From: JAJDTQ01 sp965204235 | GTDB taxonomy: Bacteria; Desulfobacterota; Binatia; UBA9968; JAJDTQ01 | Length of the DNA: 64,000 bases | Assembly: GCA_965204235.1 (NCBI GenBank) | Contig: OZ241979.1 | Location: 1,798,001 to 1,862,000, forward strand | Reading direction: 5' to 3' | Part shown: positions 1-9,350 of the stretch, in pieces | How the letters are laid out: each line of letters begins with the position of its first letter | How positions within the stretch are numbered: the first letter of the stretch is position 1 | The notes under the pieces: generated by a model | What the model was told of the DNA's origin: nothing | The model's input: only the letters and a program-made list of their open reading frames with translations | The model's database searches: none | Position numbers and translations under genes: made by a program

Positions 1-1023
<1,023 letters not shown>

Positions 1024-1067
1024 GGGGTCTCCTTCCAGGATCTCTTTCGGCGTTTCGGGGGCTTTCT

Positions 1068-4000
1068 TTAGTCGGCGCCGTCCTGCAGGTCTTGGGGGAA
1101 CAGGCTCGCGGTCTTGTGGTCGGACGTCAAGCGCGCGAAGAACAGGTCCCTGGTTTCCTCGAAGATCTCCATGAGCAGGGGGTCGAGCTCGTGTTCCACC
1201 GGGATCTTGGCTCGCAAGGGGTCCACGTAGCGATCGTTCTGCCACATCTCGAAGTGGAGGTGCGGACCGGTGCACAGACCGGAACAGCCCACGTAGCCGA
1301 TGGTCTGACCCTTCTTCACGGACACGCCGCGCCGGACGCCGGGACCGTAGCGCCTCAGGTGCGCGTACCGGGTCTTCATGGACGTTCCGTGGGTCACCTC
1401 CACCATCCGGCCGTAGCCTCCCTTCCACCCTGCGCGGGTAACGCGCCCGTCGCCCACCGCCCGCACCGGCGTGCCCGTCCGAGCGGCGAAATCCACGCCC
1501 AGATGCGGCCGCCGCACCTTCAGGACGGGGTGGAAGCGGCTCCTGGAAAAACGCGAGCTGATGCGCCTGAACTCCAGTGGATAGCGCAGGAACGACCGGG
1601 ACACCGAGCGGCCGCGGGCATCGTAGTAATGGCCCTTGCCGTCCACGCCTTCGAAGTAAACCGCGGTGTGCTTGCGTCCCCGGTTGACGAACTCCACGGC
1701 CAGGATGTGGACCTCGGCCGACGCGGCGCTGCCCGGGCGGATCTTCCTCCGGTAGAGCACTCGGTAGGCGTCGCCGGGGCGCAGGTCCCTGCGGAAGTCG
1801 ATGTCCCAACCGAGGATGTCCACGACCTCGGAGATGACCCCGACGTCGACGCCCGCGCGCTTGGCGCTGGCGTAGAGCGACCCCTCGACGATCCGGCCGC
1901 TCACGGACTTCACCTCCTGCCGGTACGGCACCTCGTCCCTGTAGAACAGTATGCCCTGCTCGCCGCGATACCAAGTGAGGCGCAGGTTGGAACGAAGCGC
2001 GACCTCCAGGGCCTGGAAGTGTCCGTCGCCCCTGGATGCGGCCGCGCCGTTGCCGTTTGCGGACGACTTGAAGTACATGTGGATGCGGCTTCCGGCGCGG
2101 AGCCTGCGCATGTGCTTGTGCTGCTGGACCGCGGTGAGCCACAGCCGTCTCTCCTCGTCGTCCAGCACGTAGCGCCTGAGCACGCCCCACAGGTGCTCTC
2201 CCGACTTCAACTTGTGGGTCACCCGTTCCGCGTCCTGGAGGGGAAGGGCCGGCCGGGTCCCGGCCCCGTTCCGGTTCGGCGACGGCGCGTACGCCAGCAA
2301 CCCGTTCCGTTGCTTGATCCACGCCAACGCGTACTCGGACAGGCCCCCCCCCTTCCGGGCGTCGGCAGCAAGGCCGTCGGAGTCGGAAGGCGCGGCGGTC
2401 ACCGCGGATCGGCCTCGCCCCAGCACCTGCCCCCTCCCGAAACGGATATCCTGCCCCACCCGCTCCCAGGTCAGCTTCCGCCCCTTCCTGACCTCCAGCT
2501 CCACCGCCTTGAGGTCGTCCCCTCGGCTGCTGGCCGGCACCTGGTCGAAATACAGGTGCAGGCGTTGTCCGGGCTTCAGTTTCGTGACCGGGTACTGCTT
2601 GCCGATGGCGTGGGACCACACGTTGCGTTCCTTGCCGGAGACGCCCAGGGACTGGAAGATGCGGCCCAGAGTCTGGCCCTTGCCGATGGTCCGCACCACC
2701 TTCCGGAGGGGCTCGACGGAAGGCGTGGGCGGCTTCGGCGCGGGCAGGCGGGCGGACTCGACCGCGGCGGCCGGGGCCTTGGCCGGCACCGCCGCGGCCG
2801 GCGCCGGCGCAGCCGCCGTAGTCCCGCTCTCCACTACTTGGCCTACACGGTGGTCCTTGCCCCGGTACGCGATCCATTCTTCGGCCGCCTGCCACGTCAG
2901 CAAGTCTCCGCGTCTCGACTCGATCTGCAGTGCGCGCAGCGTCCGCTGCTTGCCGGGTTCGGAAGTCAGGTAGAGGACGACCTTCCTGCCCGGATACAAC
3001 TGCCTGAGCGAATACCGCTTGCCGACCGCCCGGCTCCAGCGGCGCGCCTCGGTCCAGGGTATCCCGTTGCCGCGCAGCACGCTTGCGAAGGTCTCGCCCT
3101 TGCGGAGGACGTGGGTCACCCGCTCCACCGGGGGCGCCGCTGCCGCCGAAGGCCCGGCCACCGTCCTGGTCGAGGCCTCCGGCGCGGACGCGAGCTCGCT
3201 TGCCGCCACCTCCTCGTTCTTGCCCCGGTACGCGATCTCTTCGCCGGCCACCTGCCACGTCCGCAAGTCTCGTCCTCTCGACTCGATCTGCAGCGCGCGC
3301 AGCGTCCGTTGCCTGCCGGGTTCGGAAGTCAGGTAGAGGACGACCTTCCTGCCCGGATACAACCCCCTGAGCGAGTACCGTTTGCCGACCACCTGGGTCC
3401 AACGGTGCGCCTCGGTCCGGAGGATCCCGTTGCGGTGCAGCACGCTGGCGAGGGTCTCCCCCTTGCGGATGACGTGGGTCACCCGCTCCACCCGGGGCGC
3501 CGCTGCCGCCGAAGGTTTCGTCGAGGTCTGCGCCGCAGCCTCCGGCGCGGCTGCGGGCGAACCGGCCCCGTCCCGCGGCGACGGCGGCGCCTGCTGCGCC
3601 ACCGCGGTCACGGGACGCAACCCCGCGTCCCGGTGATAGACGATCCGGTCGTGGTCCAACTGCCAGGTTCGAGGCTCGGCGCCGGCGCGCTCGACTCGAA
3701 ACGCCGTCATGCGGCCCGGTTCGGGCGAACCCCACGCCGCGGCGAAGTAGAAGACGGCCGTATCCCCCTCGCCGAGGACCTTGGCCGCGTCAACCCGTTC
3801 CCCTACCGCCCGGAGCCAGCGCTCCCTCTCGGCCCGGGGCACTCGCAGGTCCTCCAGGAGCCGGGGCAACCGGTCACCGGGGCGGATCCGCTTGGTGATG
3901 CGCCGCTCGTGGATGTCCGCTTCGGCGTTCCGCGGCAGCATCTCGCCCTGATCGACGCGGGTGGACGAGGCCTGGGCAGGGGGGAGACCCCCGACCGACG

Positions 4001-4085
4001 TGAACGACAGGAACAGGGCAACGAAGCCGAGCCCGAGAAAGACCCGGGCGTTGCCCGACGACAGGTAGTTCGTTGCAACGAACAT
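1068..4085 (-). CDS. M23 (LytM) peptidoglycan metallopeptidase with five LysM/OapA-like modules
   Basis: Predicted periplasmic or surface peptidoglycan endopeptidase of 1005 residues. The N-terminus has one hydrophobic signal/anchor segment (about 13-32). Five modules of about 100-120 residues follow, starting near 60, 200, 321, 460 and 620; each begins with a V-T-H-x-I/L-R-K-G-E-T-like strand and holds an L-x-P-G-R/Q-x-L-Y core as in LysM/OapA-type glycan-binding domains, joined by Ala/Pro-rich linkers. The C-terminal LytM domain (about 855-957) has the zinc motifs HLGVD and HLHFE, so it looks catalytically competent. Modules 2 and 3 are near-identical at DNA level with a 363-bp period. Typical relatives carry one or two such modules. 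No gene partner indicates whether it serves cell separation or growth; the family role is cross-link cleavage. Confidence 0.9.
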   Translation of the reverse strand: MFVATNYLSSGNARVFLGLGFVALFLSFTSVGGLPPAQASSTRVDQGEMLPRNAEADIHERRITKRIRPGDRLPRLLEDLRVPRAERERWLRAVGERVDAAKVLGEGDTAVFYFAAAWGSPEPGRMTAFRVERAGAEPRTWQLDHDRIVYHRDAGLRPVTAVAQQAPPSPRDGAGSPAAAPEAAAQTSTKPSAAAAPRVERVTHVIRKGETLASVLHRNGILRTEAHRWTQVVGKRYSLRGLYPGRKVVLYLTSEPGRQRTLRALQIESRGRDLRTWQVAGEEIAYRGKNEEVAASELASAPEASTRTVAGPSAAAAPPVERVTHVLRKGETFASVLRGNGIPWTEARRWSRAVGKRYSLRQLYPGRKVVLYLTSEPGKQRTLRALQIESRRGDLLTWQAAEEWIAYRGKDHRVGQVVESGTTAAAPAPAAAVPAKAPAAAVESARLPAPKPPTPSVEPLRKVVRTIGKGQTLGRIFQSLGVSGKERNVWSHAIGKQYPVTKLKPGQRLHLYFDQVPASSRGDDLKAVELEVRKGRKLTWERVGQDIRFGRGQVLGRGRSAVTAAPSDSDGLAADARKGGGLSEYALAWIKQRNGLLAYAPSPNRNGAGTRPALPLQDAERVTHKLKSGEHLWGVLRRYVLDDEERRLWLTAVQQHKHMRRLRAGSRIHMYFKSSANGNGAAASRGDGHFQALEVALRSNLRLTWYRGEQGILFYRDEVPYRQEVKSVSGRIVEGSLYASAKRAGVDVGVISEVVDILGWDIDFRRDLRPGDAYRVLYRRKIRPGSAASAEVHILAVEFVNRGRKHTAVYFEGVDGKGHYYDARGRSVSRSFLRYPLEFRRISSRFSRSRFHPVLKVRRPHLGVDFAARTGTPVRAVGDGRVTRAGWKGGYGRMVEVTHGTSMKTRYAHLRRYGPGVRRGVSVKKGQTIGYVGCSGLCTGPHLHFEMWQNDRYVDPLRAKIPVEHELDPLLMEIFEETRDLFFARLTSDHKTASLFPQDLQDGAD

Positions 4086-4113
4086 GGGGAAAGGATCGGT
4101 TCCTTACGGCAAC

Positions 4114-4143
4114 ACTATACCTGTACCGGACGGTCCAATACAA
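4114..4143 (-). promoter_or_regulatory. Putative sigma-70 promoter of the M23/recA unit
   Basis: Read on the minus strand, TTGTAT (4143-4138) is separated by 18 nt from TATAGT (4119-4114), about 29 bp before the ATG at 4085. The spacing and the good -10 hexamer fit a sigma-70-type promoter; the -35 is a weaker match. Confidence 0.4.
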
Positions 4144-4184
4144 GCCAACGACGGGCCGCCCCCGGCCGGGACCCCCGTCGGCCG

Positions 4185-5345
4185 TCAGCCTTCCCGGCGG
4201 TTGGCCTTCCGGTACCCGAGGGCGTCCTGGGCGATGATCAGCTTGTGGATGTTCGATGAGCCTTCGACGATCTGGTAGGACTTGGCGTCCCGCAGGTAAC
4301 GCTCTACCGGAAACTCGGTGGAATATCCATAGGCGCCCAGGATCGTTAAGGCGGCGTCCGCGGCGTGGACGGCCGCCTCCGCCGCGGCGTACTTGGCCAT
4401 GGACACCTGGAGGTCGTTGGGCTGCCGCCGGTCCGCGAGACGGGCCGCCCGATAGACCAGCAGCCGCGCGGACTCTTCCTCCACGATCATCCGGGCCAGA
4501 CTGTCCTGGATCATCTGGAAGCGCCCGATCTCCCGGCCGAACTGCTTGCGCTGGTTGGCGTAGGCCACGGCCGCCTCCCGGGCGGCCCGGGCCACCCCGA
4601 GAGCCCCGGCCGCGCAACTCAGCCGGGTCTGGTTGAGCTGCCACATGCACATGGCGAAACCCTGGCCCTCGGTGCCCACACGGTGACCTTCGGGCACGGG
4701 CGCGTCGTCGAACTCCAGCGTCCCGGTGGGCGACGCCAGGACGCCCATCTTGTCCAGGGCGCCGCGGCGCACGCCGGCCCCGTCCAGCTCCACCACGAAG
4801 GCGGACAGTCCGCGGCGCCCCGCGTCCCGGTCGGTCACCGCATAGACCAGGGCCAGGTCGGCGATGGGCGCGTTGGAGATCCAGGTCTTGGTTCCCTTGA
4901 GGACGTAGCCGCGGTCGGTCCGGACGGCCCGGGTGGACATGGAGGCCACGTCGGAACCCGCGTCGGGCTCGGTGATGGCGAAACAGCCGATGCGGGACCC
5001 GTCCGCCAGACCCGGGATCCAGCGGCGCTTCTGTTCTTCGGCGCCGAACCGGGCCAGCGTCACCGCGGGCGCAAGCTGCGTGTTGACGTGCACCCGGACC
5101 GAGCTGTGGACCCGTGCGATCTCCTCGGTCAGGAGCACCATGGCCAGATGACCCAGACCCGTGCCGCCGTACTCTTCGGGAACCACGCAGCCGAAGAAGC
5201 CCAACTGCCCCATCTTCTCGAAGACGTCCCGACGGAAGCGGTGTTCCCGGTCGTCCGCGGCCGCGGTCGGGGCGATCTCCTTTTCCGCGAACTCGCGGCC
5301 CAGCTCCCTTACCGCGAGCAACTCATCCGGAAGTTCGAAGTCCAT
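4185..5345 (-). CDS. Acyl-CoA dehydrogenase
   Basis: FAD-dependent alpha,beta-desaturation of an acyl-CoA thioester. At 386 residues it is full length for the family. The FAD/substrate signature CFAITEPDAGSD is at 121-132, the basic RKQFGREIGRFQ segment of the C-terminal helical domain is present, and the catalytic base Glu is residue 361 in the motif VEGSSN. The start is ATG 5345; a longer upstream frame runs into the next gene and is not used. It lies 38 bp after a second, divergent acyl-CoA dehydrogenase gene and downstream of a crotonase on the same strand. The set looks like a short beta-oxidation-type operon for an unknown acyl-CoA, branched or aromatic-derived. Confidence 0.93.
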   Translation of the reverse strand: MDFELPDELLAVRELGREFAEKEIAPTAAADDREHRFRRDVFEKMGQLGFFGCVVPEEYGGTGLGHLAMVLLTEEIARVHSSVRVHVNTQLAPAVTLARFGAEEQKRRWIPGLADGSRIGCFAITEPDAGSDVASMSTRAVRTDRGYVLKGTKTWISNAPIADLALVYAVTDRDAGRRGLSAFVVELDGAGVRRGALDKMGVLASPTGTLEFDDAPVPEGHRVGTEGQGFAMCMWQLNQTRLSCAAGALGVARAAREAAVAYANQRKQFGREIGRFQMIQDSLARMIVEEESARLLVYRAARLADRRQPNDLQVSMAKYAAAEAAVHAADAALTILGAYGYSTEFPVERYLRDAKSYQIVEGSSNIHKLIIAQDALGYRKANRREG

Positions 5346-5383
5346 GGGCTCCTCCGACGGGGAAGAGAGAGATGGGACGTCGG

Positions 5384-6529
5384 TCAGGACGCCCCCAGCA
5401 CGTCGCGCGCGATGATCAGCATCTGGATCTCCGACGTGCCCTCGTAGATGCGCAGCGCGCGGACGTCGCGATAGAGCCGTTCCATGACGCTCCCCGCCAC
5501 GAGTCCCCGGCCCCCGTGGATTTGCAGCGCCTGATCGACGATGCGCTGGGCCGCCTCGGTGGCGAAGAGCTTGGCCATGGACGACCTGCGGCCCAGGCCC
5601 GCCTCGTCTTCGTCGTGGGCCCGAGCCGCCCGATAGACCAGCAGGCGCGCAGCCTCGAGCTCGGTAGCCATCTCCGCGATCTTGAACCGGATGGCCTGGA
5701 AGCGGCTGAGGGTGCGGCCGAACTGGCGCCGGCGGCGCGCGTGGCGGACGGCTTCGGCGAGGGCCCGGGCGGCCATGCCGGTGGCCGCGGCGGCAACGCT
5801 GCAACGCAACGCCTCCAGGGCGCCCAGGGCGATGGCCAGACCCTGGCCGGGCCTGCCCAGGAGTTGCGCCTCCGGCACGCGGCAGCCTTCGAACGCCACC
5901 GCGCCGATGGGATGAGGCGACATCAGCGCGAGACGCTCGGCGACGGCCACGCCCGGGGTCGCGGCCTCGACCACGAAAGCGCTGAGGCCGTCGCCCTTGC
6001 GCGCCGGGTGCGTGCTGCCGAAGACCACGTAGAGATGCGCCAGGCCGGCGTTGGAAACGAGGCTCTTGACCCCGTCGAGCACGTATCCCCCACCCCGCTT
6101 CCTGGCCCGCAGCCGGGCCGAAGCCGGGTCCGAGCCGGCTTCGGGCTCGGTCAGGGCGAAGGCGCCCACGTCCCGGCCCGCGGCCAGACGGGGCAGGTAC
6201 GCAGCCTTCTGCTCCGGCGTCCCCGCGCTCGCCAACGGGTACGCGGCCAGCGCCTGGACCGCGAACAGGGCGTCCGCCAGGGGCGACACCCCCGCCAGGA
6301 CCTCCCGGACGGCGCAGAGGTCCCGGGCCTGCACGCTGCGGCGCACGCCCCCGAAACCGCGCGGCGCCGCGTGGCGAAAGACCCCGCGCCGGGCGAGCTT
6401 CCGGAACACCGCCTCCGCGGCCGCGTCGCCGCCGTCCGGGTCGATCCCGCCCAACTCCGCCTCCGCCCACGCCGACAGCTCCCTCTGCAAACGGGCCTGT
6501 GGCGCGGGCAGACCGTCGCCCGTGTCCAT
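5384..6529 (-). CDS. Acyl-CoA dehydrogenase family protein
   Basis: Second acyl-CoA dehydrogenase, 381 residues, clearly paralogous to its downstream neighbour but divergent in the first 120 residues. The signature AFALTEPEAGSD is at 123-134, the RRRQFGRTLSRFQ segment is in the C-terminal domain and the catalytic Glu is residue 363 in IYEGTSEIQ, a canonical short/branched-chain motif. ATG 6529 is chosen because the longer upstream frame overlaps the crotonase gene. Two adjacent dehydrogenases may act on successive intermediates or form a heteromeric enzyme as in some steroid and aromatic degradation operons; that pairing is inference. Confidence 0.9.
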   Translation of the reverse strand: MDTGDGLPAPQARLQRELSAWAEAELGGIDPDGGDAAAEAVFRKLARRGVFRHAAPRGFGGVRRSVQARDLCAVREVLAGVSPLADALFAVQALAAYPLASAGTPEQKAAYLPRLAAGRDVGAFALTEPEAGSDPASARLRARKRGGGYVLDGVKSLVSNAGLAHLYVVFGSTHPARKGDGLSAFVVEAATPGVAVAERLALMSPHPIGAVAFEGCRVPEAQLLGRPGQGLAIALGALEALRCSVAAAATGMAARALAEAVRHARRRRQFGRTLSRFQAIRFKIAEMATELEAARLLVYRAARAHDEDEAGLGRRSSMAKLFATEAAQRIVDQALQIHGGRGLVAGSVMERLYRDVRALRIYEGTSEIQMLIIARDVLGAS

Positions 6530-6573
6530 GTCTCGCGCTCCCGGCGCCCGCTCCGCTGGCCGGCGCCCGTCCC

Positions 6574-7374
6574 CTAATCCCCGCCGCCGCGGTTGAACCG
6601 GGGCGCTTCCCGCTCCATGAACGCGCGGAAGCCTTCGCGGAAGTCGGCCGTCTGCATGCAATGGGCCTGGGTCATGGCTTCCATCTCCAGAGCCGCGTCG
6701 AGACCCATGCCGGCCTCCAGGTCCAGGAGCTTCTTGGTCACCCCGATGGCGTACCGCGGTCCGTCCTGCAGCCGCCGGGCCAGCCGGAGGGCCTCCGGCA
6801 TGAGGGCGTCGTGGGGCGCCACCCTGTTGGCCAAGCCGATGCGGTAGGCTTCCGCAGCGTCGATGGCGTCGCCCAGCGAAAGCAGCTCCATGGCGCGACC
6901 GAGACCTACGATACGCGGCAGCAGGTGGACGGCGCCCATGTCCGACCCGGCCAGACCCACCTTGACGAACAGGAAGGCCATCCTGGCCCGCTCCGACAGC
7001 ACCCGGAAGTCGCTCGCCAGGGCGAGCGCCGCGCCCGCCCCGGCCGCCATGCCGTTCACCGCGGCGATGACGGGTTTCTCCAGCAGGCGCATGTTGCGCA
7101 CCACGTCGCAGGTCAGCCGGGTGAAACGGTACAACCCGGCGCCGTCCATCTTCAAGAGCTCGCCGATGATGTCGTTGACGCTGCCTCCGGAGCAGAAACC
7201 CTTGCCCGCGCCGGTAAGGATCAGGACGTCCACCCGACGGTCCGCGGCCAGGGACCCGGTCAACTCCGCCAACTCCTCGTAGGTCCGGAAGGTGAGGGCG
7301 TTGCGCTGCTCCGGGTTGTCGAGACGGACGGTGGCGATGCCGCCGTCCACCGAATAGTCGAAACTCTCGTACAC
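6574..7374 (-). CDS. Enoyl-CoA hydratase/isomerase family protein (crotonase fold), atypical active site
   Basis: Crotonase-fold protein of 266 residues with GTG start at 7374. The oxyanion-hole strand GKGFCSGG (57-64) and the NGMAAGAGAAL turn (108-117) are present. Aligned by eye with rat mitochondrial enoyl-CoA hydratase, the two catalytic Glu positions (144 and 164) fall on Ala116 and Val137, so classical hydratase chemistry is doubtful. The segment LAGSDMGAVHLLPRIVG places an acid, Asp145, near the active-site loop, a pattern I associate with other crotonase subgroups. It sits upstream of the two acyl-CoA dehydrogenases on the same strand, so a role in the same acyl-CoA pathway is likely; the exact reaction is open. 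Confidence 0.88.
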   Translation of the reverse strand: MYESFDYSVDGGIATVRLDNPEQRNALTFRTYEELAELTGSLAADRRVDVLILTGAGKGFCSGGSVNDIIGELLKMDGAGLYRFTRLTCDVVRNMRLLEKPVIAAVNGMAAGAGAALALASDFRVLSERARMAFLFVKVGLAGSDMGAVHLLPRIVGLGRAMELLSLGDAIDAAEAYRIGLANRVAPHDALMPEALRLARRLQDGPRYAIGVTKKLLDLEAGMGLDAALEMEAMTQAHCMQTADFREGFRAFMEREAPRFNRGGGD

Positions 7375-7395
7375 GGTTCCGGCCTCCCTCCGTCG

Positions 7396-7595
7396 TCAAC
7401 CCATGACCGCGCCGCCGTCCACATGGATGCCCTGTCCGGTGATGGCCCCGGCCGCCGGGCTCGCCAGGAACACCGCAAGGTCCGCAACCTCCCCCGCGGC
7501 CATCAGCCGCCGCTGGCCAGCGCCAGGGCCACGGCGCGGCCGATGCCGCGTCCGGCGCCGGTGACGAGAGCGAGCCTGTCCGCCAGGGAATCCAC
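7396..7595 (-). pseudogene. Short-chain dehydrogenase/reductase with large internal deletion
   Basis: On the minus strand a GTG at 7595 opens an SDR N-terminus with LALVTGAGRGIGRAV, the Rossmann TGxxxGxG cofactor motif, up to about 7510. Immediately after it, in another frame, comes an SDR C-terminus (LMAAGEVADLAVFLASP, then ending HVDGGAVMG) that stops at 7396. The central part of the fold, including the Ser-Tyr-Lys catalytic region, is missing and the two halves are out of frame. The gene is therefore a deletion derivative. It lies just upstream of the crotonase gene and may once have belonged to that operon. Confidence 0.8.
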
Positions 7596-7792
7596 CGGGT
7601 GTCCGTCCTTGCGGCGAGCCGTCGCCCGGGAACCGGCTTCGGTCCAATCGAACGCGGACTCCGAGCCGCCTGCGCGCGTCCGCCGCCCCATGAACTTACC
7701 AGACGGGACGCCAACGTGTTAACGCCGCCGCGCGCCGCCTCGGCGGCGCAGGCGAGTTCGAGCGGCGCGGCCGCCCGGTCCGAGGCGCGACA

Positions 7793-7860
7793 GGAAACTC
7801 TGAACAACAACCCCCGTTCGTCCTGAGCGTAGCGTAGCGGAGTCGAAGGACGCGCTTCCC
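7793..7860. repeat. IS5-end MITE, partial copy
   Basis: Begins GGAAACTCTGAACAACAAC and contains the CGTTCGTCCTGAGCGTAGCG core followed by GTCGAAGGACGCGC. The right terminal repeat is not recognisable. It is one of about nine copies of the dispersed element described under findings. Confidence 0.7.
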
Positions 7861-8031
7861 GCTCCGCGGAAGCCCGAAAGAGCCTCGCGCCGCGGTGGCA
7901 TGGATTTTGCTTTTCTTACGGGAGGGAGGAAGCGGGGAGGCGTTTTGCCGCTTGTAGATGGAGCCGCGCGGATTGTGGTAAGTGCATCCGCGTTCGAACC
8001 GGAAGGTGCGTCGGGTCGGAAGGAGGTCGTT

Positions 8032-9309
8032 ATGCGAGGCCGCAAGAGCTGTGCCGCCTTACTGTGGATCGGGGCGTTCGTGTTGCCGTGGATGGTCCAT
8101 GCCGCGGACGCGGGGTCGAACGTACTGACGCTGCAGGACGCCGAACGCATGGCCCTGGAGAACCATCCGGGCATCCGCGCCGCCACCGAACGGGTGAAGG
8201 TCCAGGAGGCGGTGGTGCAGGGGGCCTGGGCCGGCTACTTTCCCACGCTCGACGCCAGGGGCGTGTACGAGAACAGGACGGTGGAAAGTCCGCTCGCGGA
8301 CAGGAACCTCTACAACACCACGGGCGCGGTGGGCTGGCTGGTGACCGACTTCGGCCGCCGCGAAGGCTCCATCCGACGCGAGGAGGACACCCTGGAAGCG
8401 CGCCGCTTCGCCAAGCGGACAACGGTGGAAGAAATACTGCTCACGGTGCGGCGGTCCTTCTTCGAGTACCTCCGGGCCGAGGCGCTGGTGCGGGTGGACC
8501 AGGATACGGTCAAGGACCGCGAAGCGCTGGTGCGGCAGGCCCGGGGGTTCTTCGACGTGGGGACCCGGCCCAAGATCGACGTGGCCCGGGCGGAAGCAAG
8601 CCTCTTCGCCGCCAAGGCGGACCTCATCGGAGCCCAGAACGGCGTCAAGATCGCGTGGGCCCGGCTCAAGAACGCCATGGGCGTGACACGGTTCGAGCAA
8701 CGCCCGGTGGCCGCCGAGGTCAACGTCCAGCCGCCGACCCTTTCCCTGGAGGAGGCGGTGGAGGCGGCCTTTGGGTCGCGCACCGAGATCAAGGACTTCC
8801 TGTCGCGCCTCGACGCCGGCCAGGAAGCCATCCGACTGGCCAGGAAGGCCCGCCTGCCAAGGATCCGGTTCGACGGACAGTACGGTTGGCTCTGGCACGA
8901 CGAGCAGGACGTCGTAAGGTCCTCGCTGACCCTGACCGTTCCCCTGTTCGCCGAGTTCACCATCCGGCCCGACATCGAGAGGAACGTCCGGGAGTACCAC
9001 GCCATCAAGGCGCAACGGGACGAGCAACGCCAACGCATCGCCCTGGAGGTGGAGGAAAGCTATCTCACCCTGCTGGAGTCGGGGGAGCGGATCAAGGCCA
9101 ACGAGGCGCAGGAGAGGTCCGCCAGGGAAAACCTCGACCTGGCCAACGGCCGATACCAGGTAGGGGTCGGGTCGATCATCGAGATCACCGAAGCGCAGGT
9201 GGTCCACACCCGGGCCCAGACGGACCACATACGGTCCATCTACGACCACAAACTGGCCGAGGCGCGGCTCGCCCGGGCCATGGGCAGGGGTTCCGAATTC
9301 AGACCGTGA
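8032..9309 (+). CDS. TolC-family outer-membrane efflux protein
   Basis: Outer-membrane channel component of a tripartite efflux or type I secretion system, 425 residues. The ATG at 8032 is preceded by a strong GGAAGGAGG site, so I prefer it to an in-frame start 132 bp upstream. A signal peptide (about 1-24, ending VHAADAG) is followed by two OEP repeats rich in coiled-coil helices; the first starts LTLQDAERMALENHPGI and the second near LSLEEAVEAAFGSRTEI. Characteristic GRYQVGVGSIIEITEAQ occurs near the C-terminus. No inner-membrane pump or adaptor gene is adjacent, so its partners are elsewhere. The gene converges on the BamD-like gene with a gap of about 40 bp. Confidence 0.9.
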   Translation: MRGRKSCAALLWIGAFVLPWMVHAADAGSNVLTLQDAERMALENHPGIRAATERVKVQEAVVQGAWAGYFPTLDARGVYENRTVESPLADRNLYNTTGAVGWLVTDFGRREGSIRREEDTLEARRFAKRTTVEEILLTVRRSFFEYLRAEALVRVDQDTVKDREALVRQARGFFDVGTRPKIDVARAEASLFAAKADLIGAQNGVKIAWARLKNAMGVTRFEQRPVAAEVNVQPPTLSLEEAVEAAFGSRTEIKDFLSRLDAGQEAIRLARKARLPRIRFDGQYGWLWHDEQDVVRSSLTLTVPLFAEFTIRPDIERNVREYHAIKAQRDEQRQRIALEVEESYLTLLESGERIKANEAQERSARENLDLANGRYQVGVGSIIEITEAQVVHTRAQTDHIRSIYDHKLAEARLARAMGRGSEFRP

Positions 9310-9350
9310 GGCTCAGCCCGTGAGGCGGGCGGGCGATGTCCCCGGAATCA

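Noticed and set aside
1024..1067. LexA-binding SOS box before recA
   Set aside because: The 44-bp gap shows no CTGT-N8-ACAG-like or GAAC-N4-GTTC-like dyad.
1092..4259. A plus-strand open frame of 1055 codons opposite the M23 peptidase gene
   Set aside because: It is a GC-rich antisense frame, full of His/Gly/Arg with no domain; the minus-strand frame has a signal segment, repeats and zinc motifs.
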